Positions 25,830 to 32,408 of a stretch of DNA of 64,000 bases are shown in pieces; positions within the stretch are counted from its first letter, which is position 1; each line of letters begins with the position of its first letter. Under the pieces are notes generated by a model. The model was not told the DNA's origin. It searched no databases and saw only the letters and a list, made by a program, of their open reading frames with translations. The stretch is from Stutzerimonas stutzeri RCH2. Its GTDB lineage: Bacteria; Pseudomonadota; Gammaproteobacteria; Pseudomonadales; Pseudomonadaceae. A program made the position numbers and the translations under genes. Where the stretch lies: positions 4,182,001-4,246,000 of the forward strand of contig NC_019936.1 in the NCBI RefSeq assembly GCF_000327065.1, in the 5' to 3' direction.

Positions 25830-26173
25830 CTATTCCACAGAGTGCATTTGTTCAGCCATCTGACTGCACTGTCGTAAAAGAGCACCTAGCACGATTCGTA
25901 GCTTGCTCACGTCGTACTCATTGGCGGCGATAGCCTCTGCACTCGCTTTGTAGAACGCATCGGCATAGCTTTCCTTGAAGTCAAGTGAGCCTTGATAGAC
26001 ATCCAATTTCTCTTTGTAGTTCGTCCAAGTCACTTGCGGTGGATTGCGGTCTTTCAGTCGCAGATCCAAATAGCATTCGATCGCCGCAGCTCGACATTGA
26101 GATCAGCGTTGGATACCCCATCAGGGCCTCGTGCGGGAAAACTGCGCAGCTCCTCTAGGTCAGGAAGGACCAT
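25830..26173 (-). pseudogene. Unknown gene, frameshifted and 5'-truncated
   Basis: The last 79 codons (25830-26069) form an open frame ending LRQCSQMAEQMHSVE. Upstream, a second frame reads MVLPDLEELRSFPARGPDGVSNADLNVEL and joins the first near 26085-26095 through a one-base shift, giving continuous-looking protein across ATG 26171-26173. The 5' end then meets IstA remnants, so the gene was cut by the IS. No domain recognised. Confidence 0.5.
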
Positions 26174-27470
26174 CGCTGAGCTACGCCGGCCGGGCGTGAC
26201 CTTGGCGCTGCTCTGGCAGGAATACAAGGCGGCTCAGCCACACGGCTTCCAGTACAGCTGGTTCTGCGACCACTACCGGGCCTGGCAGGGCAAGCTGGAT
26301 GTGGTGATGCGCCAGGAGCACCGTGTCGGCGAGAAGCTGTTCGTCGATACGCCGGCCAGACGGTGCCGGTGATCGACCGCCACAGCGGCGAGATCCGCCA
26401 GGCGCAGGTATTTGTCGCGGTGCTCGGCGCCTCCAGCTACACCTTCGCCGAAGCCACCTGGTCGCAGCAGTTGCCGGACTGGCTGGGCTCCCACGCCCGC
26501 TGCTTCGCCTTCCTCGGCGGGGTGCCGGAGATCGTGGTGCCAGACAACCTGCGCAGCGCGGTGAGCAAGGCGCATCGCTACGAGCCGGACATCAACCCCA
26601 GCTACCGCGACCTGGCCGAGCACTACGCTGTGGCGGTGGTGCCAACACGCGCGCGCAAGCCGCGCGACAAGGCCAAGGCCGAAGTCGGCGTGCAGGTGGT
26701 CGAACGCTGGATCCTCGCCGCCCTGCGCCATCGCCAGTTCTTCTCCCTGAAAGAACTCAACACGGCCATCGTGGCGCTGCTGGAGCGACTCAACCGCCGA
26801 CCGTTTCGCAAGCTACCAGGCTCCCGGCAGTCGGCCTTCGACATCCTGGATCGACCCGCCCTGCGACCGCTGCCGGAACAGCCCTACGTCTACACCGAGT
26901 GGAAGAAGGCGCGGGCGCACATCCATTACCACGTCGAGGTGAATGGCAGCTTCTACAGCGTGCCCTCGGCCCTGGCCCAGCAGAGCGTCGAAGTGCGGCT
27001 GACGGCGCGCACCCTGGAAGTGCTGCATGGCAACCGGCGGGTGGCCAGCCATGTGCTGCTGGGTCGCCGTGGCGCCTACAGCACGCAGCGCGAGCACATG
27101 CCCGCCGCGCACCAAGCGCACCGCGAATAGACACCACAACGGTTGCTCGACTGGGGTGCGCGCATCGGCCCCTAGACGCGCCAACTGATCGACCACCAGC
27201 TGACCCACAATTCCCACCCGGAGATGGGCTATCGCGCCTGTCTCGGCCTGCTCTCGCTGGCCCGCCGCTATGGCAATGCACGATTGGAGGACGCGGCCGA
27301 ACGGGCCGTCCAGCTGCGTGCCTTCACCGGGCGCAGCGTGCGCAACTTGCTCCAGCAAGGCCTGGATCGGCAGCCACTGCCCAAGCGTGCCGCCGAGACA
27401 ACGCTCCCCGAGCACCACGAAAACCCGTGGCGCCGACTACTACCACCCCCCGCAACAGGAGCTGTTCGAT
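26160..27470 (+). pseudogene. istA: IS21-family transposase IstA, decayed
   Basis: The N-terminal helix-turn-helix region is missing. From about 26171 the frame reads [19 protein letters not shown] (after one extra base), then [30 protein letters not shown] one-base loss near 26349 shifts into [35 protein letters not shown], the rve catalytic core with VPDNLRSAV and [23 protein letters not shown] at 27128-27130 replaces a Trp codon, and a second TAG occurs at 27172-27174. The C-terminal part continues to the istB start. At least two frameshifts and two stops make it inactive. Confidence 0.9.
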
Positions 27471-28198
27471 GATGCCCCAATACACCCTGAATCAACTGCA
27501 CCAGCTACGCCTGGACGGCATGCCCCGCGCCTGGAAGAGCAATGGACGATGCCGGCCAGCCACAGCCTGAGCTTCGATGAACGCCTTGGCCTACTGCTCG
27601 ACCGCGAGCTGGCCTGGCGTGATAACCAGCGCCTGGTGCGGCTGCGCAAGAAGGCCAAGCTCAAGTACGCCAGCGCTTGCCTGGAAGATCTCGACCGCCG
27701 TTCCGGCCGCGCCCTGGACGAGCGCCTGATCGCCACCCTGGCCTGCGGCGACTAGATCCGCCAGCAACTCAACCTGCTGTTGACCGGCCCGACCGGTGCT
27801 GGCAAAACCTGGCTGGCCTGCGCGCTGGGCAACTAGGCCTGCCGCCTGGGCTACAGCACCTTGTACTTGCGCACGCCACGCCTGCTGGAGCAACTGCGCA
27901 TCGCCCATGGCGACGGCAGCTTCGGTCGCACCCTGCAACAGCTGGCCAAGGTCGATGTGCTGGTTTTGGACTGGGCCTTGCTGGAAGAAGGCGCCCGGCA
28001 TGACCTGCTGGAAGTGATCGACGACCTTGCCGGCAGCCGCTCAACCATCCTGACCAGCCAACTGCCCATCGAGCACTGGCATGGCTGGATCAACGATCCC
28101 GACCCTGGCCGACGCCACCCTCGACCGCCTGGTGCACAGCGCCTACCGACTGACGATGAAGGGCGAATCACTGCGCCGGAAAAAAGCCGCATCGTGAC
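27469..28198 (+). pseudogene. istB: IS21-family helper ATPase IstB, decayed
   Basis: Starts at ATG 27469/27472 behind AGGAG (27457-27461), as [19 protein letters not shown] one-base loss near 27530 restores to [29 protein letters not shown] at 27753-27755 replaces the Trp of ACGDWIR, and TAG at 27835-27837 follows the Walker A region (LLTGPTGAGKTWLACALGN). A small deletion near 27975 removes part of the DDWAL segment, and further damage follows near 28100. It ends [10 protein letters not shown] at TGA 28196-28198. Confidence 0.9.
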
Positions 28199-28266
28199 CG
28201 ATGCGATTACAACCCAGAACCCGCGCAACCGGAGCAAAAGCACCGGTCACATATTAGCGGAACGCT

Positions 28267-28290
28267 CGGTCACGTTCTCCGAAATCCGCA
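28267..28290. repeat. IS21-family right terminal repeat
   Basis: The segment ending TCCGAAATCCGCA (28278-28290) is the inverse of the left end at 17799 (14 identical terminal bases, then a one-base length difference, then GTGACCG). Another GGTCAC at 28241-28246 provides the internal repeat. The remaining sequence to 28400 holds no gene. Confidence 0.65.
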
Positions 28291-28400
28291 GACCTGAAAT
28301 GGGCGAAGGCTTTCATGTAGCGCAGCACCTGCGTCCAGATGAGCTTGAGCAGGCTGCAGTATGACTTCCGTCTTCGACTCTCAGTAACCCTTCGCTTTCT

Positions 28401-29018
28401 TCAGCCTCGCAAAACATCTTGGGCGAAACTGAGAAGATCCGCGTAGTCACCGGCATCATCCACTCTGTCGAGAAGATGGCCCTTGATGCCAGCGCTGCTA
28501 GGCCCATCTTTGTCACAGGGTTGCGAGTCTCCGATCATTTGCGTTAGGGCCGGCCGTGCTCCAAGGAGCTCGCAAGTCGTACGGTAGATTTCAGTGGTTG
28601 GCTTGATCACTCCGAGCTCACAGCTGAATGCATAGGTATCTAGGTTCGGGTAGTGCCTCAAGATGGCTTCTCGGTAAGGGAAGGCCAGGTTCGAACAAAC
28701 GCCTACCCGAATCCCCTGTTGCTTCAGTAGTGCAACCGCTTCTAGCCCATCCTCAAATGGCTCTATTTCTGCCACCTCATCAGCCAATAGCTGCTCTAGG
28801 TCGGCCAGCTCGTTACGTGTGACTCTGATGCCCAACCGAGTAGCGGCCTGGGAGAAAGTCAGCGGCTCCTGCATGAGTACATGTGCGTCATTTGGGCGCG
28901 GTCTGCGACCATTCCTCTGACCGAGCTTCAGCAGACTGCGATATGGGTGCCGGCCACCTTGGATTTTTAGCAAAGTGCCGAACGCATCGAAAATGACAGC
29001 TCGACTTGCAAGGATCAT
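28401..29018 (-). CDS. HAD-superfamily hydrolase
   Basis: A 205-residue cytoplasmic phosphatase-type protein. Motif I is atypical at its start (VIFDAFGTL: the nucleophile Asp is present, but the D+2 position is Phe instead of Asp, as in haloacid-dehalogenase-like members). Motif II is VCSNLA, motif III Lys is in LGVIKPTTEIY, and motif IV is MIGDSQPCDKDG. The substrate is unknown. It is downstream of the next HAD gene by 22 bases, so the two form an operon. Confidence 0.82.
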   Translation of the reverse strand: MILASRAVIFDAFGTLLKIQGGRHPYRSLLKLGQRNGRRPRPNDAHVLMQEPLTFSQAATRLGIRVTRNELADLEQLLADEVAEIEPFEDGLEAVALLKQQGIRVGVCSNLAFPYREAILRHYPNLDTYAFSCELGVIKPTTEIYRTTCELLGARPALTQMIGDSQPCDKDGPSSAGIKGHLLDRVDDAGDYADLLSFAQDVLRG

Positions 29019-29040
29019 TCGGTGGCTCCAAATTTGCGGA

Positions 29041-29508
29041 TCAGCTCATCCATGGCGTTGGAATCAGCAAGCCCGCGGTGAGGAGCTGTGAGAACCAGCC
29101 GCTCGCGGTCTGCATTCGCCAGCCCCTAGCGTCGTCATCGATAGCTAACCAGCTTACAGGTTCAGTGCGGCGCGCCAGGTACGCCGCGATCTGCTGATAC
29201 CGGGTCTGGTTGTCCCAGGCTATGTAGTCGGTCGAACTTCTGGACATGGCTGAGTGCCACGTCGCACCGATGACCCGCTGATGCAGCTGGGCCGGCAGAG
29301 CCTTGCGAGCCCTATGAAAGCCAAGGTTCCGCACCCAACTGGTCGATAGCACGATACTCACGTCCGGGTGCCCTGCCAGAGCCTCGACCAGCAGCGACGC
29401 CCACATGAACAGCCCACCCTCGGCGCGCAGTGCGACTCCACGTCGTGTCCGGTATACGGCGTCGGGGTGTAGTACGCCGTCGAAATCGAGGAACAGTAGT
29501 CGCCTCAT
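29041..29508 (-). CDS. Small HAD-domain protein (Swiss-army-knife type)
   Basis: 155 residues beginning MRRLLFLDFDGVLHPDAVYR, a full DxDGxL nucleophile motif. VSIVLSTSWVRNLG is motif II with Ser/Thr, and WLAIDDDARGW supplies the acidic motif IV. The pattern fits the HAD domain found in RNA-repair polyproteins and stand-alone phage or plasmid proteins; a nucleic-acid end-processing role is possible but unproven. It precedes the 28401-29018 HAD gene, and its upstream region carries the TGGCAT palindromes. Confidence 0.78.
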   Translation of the reverse strand: MRRLLFLDFDGVLHPDAVYRTRRGVALRAEGGLFMWASLLVEALAGHPDVSIVLSTSWVRNLGFHRARKALPAQLHQRVIGATWHSAMSRSSTDYIAWDNQTRYQQIAAYLARRTEPVSWLAIDDDARGWRMQTASGWFSQLLTAGLLIPTPWMS

Positions 29509-29561
29509 GATGGGTTAATGCAGCGTGCATCCATCCTGGCTGGTCCATGGGGCATTCAAAC

Positions 29562-29728
29562 GGCATTCCATGCCATTTAATGCCTTTAAATGGCATGGAA
29601 TGCCACTGAATGGAGCAATCACGATAGCTGCGCTCGGTTAATACGTGGCATTCCATGGCATAGCGTGGCAATACGTGGCATAAGTTGGCATAACTTGGCA
29701 TTCAGTGCCTGGAATGCCATGGTTAAGC
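29562..29728. repeat. TGGCAT palindrome and repeat cluster B
   Basis: A perfect 17-bp inverted repeat: GGCATTCCATGCCATTT (29562-29578) and AAATGGCATGGAATGCC (29588-29604), spacer 9. From 29644 to 29728 GTGGCAT/TTGGCAT follows at roughly 10-12-bp intervals, including TGGCATAGCGT, which equals the iteron core at 14197. Cluster A (17514-17603) is its shorter counterpart. The gap 29509-30103 has no gene. Confidence 0.75.
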
Positions 29729-29846
29729 CGCTTTGGCGCTTCGAAGCCTTGGTCTGGCGAATCTGGACTGAAATTCCCGTATAGGCCCGTACTAGCGAGT
29801 CTCGATAGTGGCGTATTTGCCGTATTTTTCTGGCAGAAATACCTCT

Positions 29847-29968
29847 GTATCACAGGTTGCACGCTTTACGTGTATCACACGCTGCACGCCCACCCTGTAT
29901 CACACGCTGCACGCCTAAAAATCAGTGCGAGACTATTACGGGTAGACGAATAGGGTGATACACCGCGA
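29847..29968 (+). repeat. TGTATCAC repeats and noncoding block, copy B
   Basis: TGTATCACAGGTTGCACGC (from 29847), TGTATCACACGCTGCACGC (from 29871) and the same again (from 29896) are 24-25 bases apart. The third leads into the 61-base block 29908-29968 shared with 17732-17793, which closes with the inverted GTGATACAC. Function unknown; the design fits a protein-binding site for partition, resolution or replication. Confidence 0.75.
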
Positions 29969-30103
29969 CCTAAAAATGGCTGCTTGGCGTGCCGATAAGA
30001 TCAAGTTTACGTGTCGAGCCCGACTCCAGAGTTTGCGATGCCGACAGCGAGGCGAAATCCGAACATCGTTGGTGTGCCCGCTCACGGTTCGGCAGCCCGA
30101 TGA

Positions 30104-30568
30104 CTAAAGAACGAAGCCCTCTGCCAGCTGAGTCATCAGCTCCTCGACGAGCCGGGCTCCTGCCGTAGATGTCAGCATTTGCAGTGGTGAGCTGCCGTGG
30201 AGGCGATCCTTCGGCTTCGAGAGCCAGCGTCTCGCTTTTTCATGAGAACCAAACAGAAGCTCGGCCACCACGAGGGTATGCACGACCCGAAAGAGCCGGT
30301 CGCTCTCATCCACAGACAGTCGATCACCAGGTGAGACGCCTGGAATAGTCATCATGTCAGCCAGGTGCTCCTTCGGCGCAGGGCCTGGCGTGATCTGCTC
30401 GCACGCATGGGCATCGATGTCCCCGTGCCTGAGCAGCTTTGCCAACTGAGCCACAGGGATGCCTTTCATGATGTGCGTATGCATGTCTGCATCAGTTGCG
30501 TTCTCGGGCAGGCCTAGCAGCCTCGCCCTGCGACGGCGGTAATCATCCGCTTGGTTCCCTACAAGCAT
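30104..30568 (-). CDS. DUF2384 (MbcA/ParS/Xre-type) antitoxin-like protein
   Basis: 154 residues. The C-terminal ~60 (VVHTLVVAELLFGSHEKARRWLSKPKDRLHGSSPLQMLTSTAGARLVEELMTQL) is the toxin-binding domain of RES-Xre-type antitoxins. The N-terminal half has a weak helical DNA-binding character (RRRRARLLGLPENATDADMHTHIMKGIPVAQLAKLLRHG). Family antitoxins neutralise NAD-degrading RES toxins. No RES gene is adjacent; the preceding gene, 8 bases upstream, encodes a different unknown protein. GAGG is ahead of ATG 30568. Confidence 0.8.
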   Translation of the reverse strand: MLVGNQADDYRRRRARLLGLPENATDADMHTHIMKGIPVAQLAKLLRHGDIDAHACEQITPGPAPKEHLADMMTIPGVSPGDRLSVDESDRLFRVVHTLVVAELLFGSHEKARRWLSKPKDRLHGSSPLQMLTSTAGARLVEELMTQLAEGFVL

Positions 30569-30576
30569 GGAGCACC

Positions 30577-30996
30577 TCAGATGGCAGAAATCACGCGTCC
30601 TACGTAAGCCAGCTCGTTGAGCTGGATATCAAGAGGCTCGTGCAAGTCGTGCAGTAGCGGGTGCATCAGCTGTTGAGATTCACCCGCCTGCTCGACCCTT
30701 CCGATATAGGCTGTGCCAGCCTTGTGGCTGAGGTAGCAATGAATCTGATCCCGGTGCTCGTAGAAGTCGTCTACGTTCATCGCGTACACATCTGTGCTGA
30801 TCAAGAAGAGCATCGCCGTGTGGTGCATGCGATAGCCAGAATTCAGCCAAAATCCACGCTTGCGCACTACCTTGCCAGGTGGAACCTCCAGATATTCCGC
30901 GTTGCCCGGGACGGCCCCGTGATCCAGGTAGGGGGCAATCTGTGTCGCCAGGGTCAGCACAGGGCATCCGCTATAGGTGCGCTCTCGGTTTCGCAT
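30577..30996 (-). CDS. Unknown partner of the DUF2384 protein
   Basis: 139 residues, soluble, no recognised fold. Features are an N-terminal MRNRERTYSGCPVLTLATQIAPYLDHG, a central HHTAMLFLISTDVYAMNVDDFYEHRDQIHCYLSHKAG, and a C-terminal HPLLHDLHEPLDIQLNELAYVGRVISA. It lacks the R-x-G-G-R-x-N start of RES toxins. GAGGGA precedes ATG 30996 and its stop is 8 bases from the antitoxin-like gene, so the two are co-translated. It might be a toxin of unknown chemistry, but could also be an unrelated regulatory partner. Confidence 0.65.
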   Translation of the reverse strand: MRNRERTYSGCPVLTLATQIAPYLDHGAVPGNAEYLEVPPGKVVRKRGFWLNSGYRMHHTAMLFLISTDVYAMNVDDFYEHRDQIHCYLSHKAGTAYIGRVEQAGESQQLMHPLLHDLHEPLDIQLNELAYVGRVISAI

Positions 30997-31037
30997 GAGT
31001 CCCTCGCTATATGAGCCTTGGTTGAGTTGCTACACGG

Positions 31038-31289
31038 TTACCGCTGGCTGTCAGGGGCGTGCTCCAGGTATTCAGGCATGATCAGCAGGTGAGTAAGCAG
31101 CTTGTGGTGTGGGTAGCGACCCTGAAACCTGCCGGCCAATGCCTCGAAAGCTTCGCGTGCGGCTGGGGTTCCGGCGATTCGGGGGATCAGATAGCTAGCT
31201 ATGGCCACGTGCACCTCAATCTCCGCCCTGGACATCCCATCAAACAGCAGCACCGCTGCATCCTCTGTAGTACTCGGGTTCTTATCCAT
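31038..31289 (-). CDS. Unknown 83-residue protein
   Basis: Starts at ATG 31289, overlapping the stop of the preceding gene by 8 bases (ATGGATAA); GTG 31307 is a possible earlier start. The helical body (AEIEVHVAIASYLIPRIAGTPAAREAFEALAGRFQGRYPHHKLLTHLLIMPEYL) matches no family I know. It lies 41 bases before the 30577-30996 gene, in the same operon. Confidence 0.6.
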   Translation of the reverse strand: MDKNPSTTEDAAVLLFDGMSRAEIEVHVAIASYLIPRIAGTPAAREAFEALAGRFQGRYPHHKLLTHLLIMPEYLEHAPDSQR

Positions 31290-31551
31290 GGGCTGTCTCG
31301 CGGTCACGGGGTTCGAGAGATTTCGCTTTCATCCAGGCAATCACCCCGCCGATGACGATGCTGGCCATTGCGGCCAGAGCAAACGGCATCACTCTGGTGC
31401 TCAGCACAAGAGCGAGTGCGCCGGCAGTGCCGCCACCAGCGACAGCTCCAAGCACAGGAGTTCTGCGAGACGCGGCGATGAGGCAACAAATGCAGTCAAC
31501 CAAGAGCAGCAGCGCGCCGAGGTAGAGCACTTCGAGTTCGGTTTCGATCAC
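31282..31551 (-). CDS. Small membrane protein, unknown
   Basis: From GTG 31551 the product has 89 residues with an N-terminal helix (LEVLYLGALLLLVDCICCLIAASRR) and a hydrophobic C-half (VLGAVAGGGTAGALALVLSTRVMPFALAAMASIVIGGVIAWM), i.e. two or three membrane spans. An ATG at 31614 would start inside the resolvase gene and is less likely. It follows the resolvase closely and overlaps the next gene. No known family. Confidence 0.55.
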   Translation of the reverse strand: MIETELEVLYLGALLLLVDCICCLIAASRRTPVLGAVAGGGTAGALALVLSTRVMPFALAAMASIVIGGVIAWMKAKSLEPRDRETAHG

Positions 31552-31565
31552 GATTTGCTGGCCTG

Positions 31566-32105
31566 TTAGCGATACTTGTAGAGGGTGCTTCGGCTGATCT
31601 TCAGCGCCTTGCATATCTCGTCGGGCGTACGATTCTGATCACCTGCCAGAGCTTGTATCGCAGCTATCGTTTCTGGCGGCACCCCAGGCCGCCCTCCTTG
31701 CCGCCCCCTGGCACGCGCCGCTTCGAGACCGGCAAATGTGCGTTCTCGAATCAGGTTTCTTTCGAACTCCGCCATCGCAGCGAACACATGAAAAACCAGG
31801 CGGCCGGCAGCACTGGTGGTGTCAATCTGTTCCTTCAGGCTTTCCAGGCCCACGCCACTGGCTTCGAGGTTGGCAGTGAGGCGCAGCAACTCGGACATTG
31901 AGCGGCCGAGGCGGTCAAGCCGCCAGACAACCAGAACATCGCCAGGCCTGGCAAATGCCAGCGCTTCATCAAGACCCGGGCGCGATGCTTTGGCACCACT
32001 CATCTTGTCGCTGAAGATCCGCTCGCAACCGGCAGCAGTCAGCGCGTCATGCTGAAGATCGAGCTGCTGATCATCCCGTGATACTCGCGCATACCCAATC
32101 TTCAT
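31566..32105 (-). CDS. Serine recombinase (resolvase/invertase)
   Basis: A 179-residue small serine recombinase. GYARVSRDDQQLDLQ contains the catalytic Ser; VVWRLDRLGRSMSELLRL and FHVFAAMAEFERNLIRERTFAGLEAARARGRQGGRP are the Arg-containing catalytic and dimer-helix blocks. ALKISRSTLYKYR is the C-terminal helix-turn-helix. It belongs with Tn3-type TnpR and Hin-like invertases. An inverted repeat at 32144-32169 upstream is a likely binding site. It heads the operon down to 30104 and may resolve island multimers. Confidence 0.9.
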   Translation of the reverse strand: MKIGYARVSRDDQQLDLQHDALTAAGCERIFSDKMSGAKASRPGLDEALAFARPGDVLVVWRLDRLGRSMSELLRLTANLEASGVGLESLKEQIDTTSAAGRLVFHVFAAMAEFERNLIRERTFAGLEAARARGRQGGRPGVPPETIAAIQALAGDQNRTPDEICKALKISRSTLYKYR

Positions 32106-32143
32106 TTGTCCGAATTCTCGTCAGCATGGAAGGTTTGCGCATT

Positions 32144-32169
32144 TTGATTTAAAGACGAATTTAAATCAA
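32144..32169. promoter_or_regulatory. Resolvase binding-site candidate
   Basis: TTGATTTAAA (32144-32153) and TTTAAATCAA (32160-32169) form a perfect 10-bp inverted repeat with a 6-base spacer, 38 bases before the resolvase start. The 26-bp span is in the usual range of a resolvase dimer site. Only one such site is evident, so a full three-site res is not shown. Confidence 0.55.
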
Positions 32170-32287
32170 TCGTGAGCGCTGATTATCGGGGCTGCGGGGA
32201 GGTAGCTGGCCGCGACCGCAAAACAACCGTTATGCGGATAGCACTGGATTTATATTGCTAGCCGCTGACTGGGATAGGCCCATGCAA

Positions 32288-32312
32288 AAAGGCCCGCAGA
32301 ATGCGGGCCTTT
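32288..32312 (-). terminator. Terminator after hsdR
   Basis: AAAGGCCCGCA/TGCGGGCCTTT, an 11-bp stem with a 3-base loop. On the minus strand it is followed by TTTTGCATG, as expected downstream of the leftward hsd operon. Confidence 0.85.
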
Positions 32313-32408
32313 ATTGAGTGGCATCACGCAAGAGAAGTGACGCGCAGCTGGGAAAAGACCACCCAACAGCGTGGCAGCCCTATGCGATTTGCATAGTGAT
32401 CACTCGAC

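Noticed and set aside
32106..32280. Complete three-site res region
   Set aside because: Only one good inverted repeat (32144-32169) is visible; sites II and III could not be identified.
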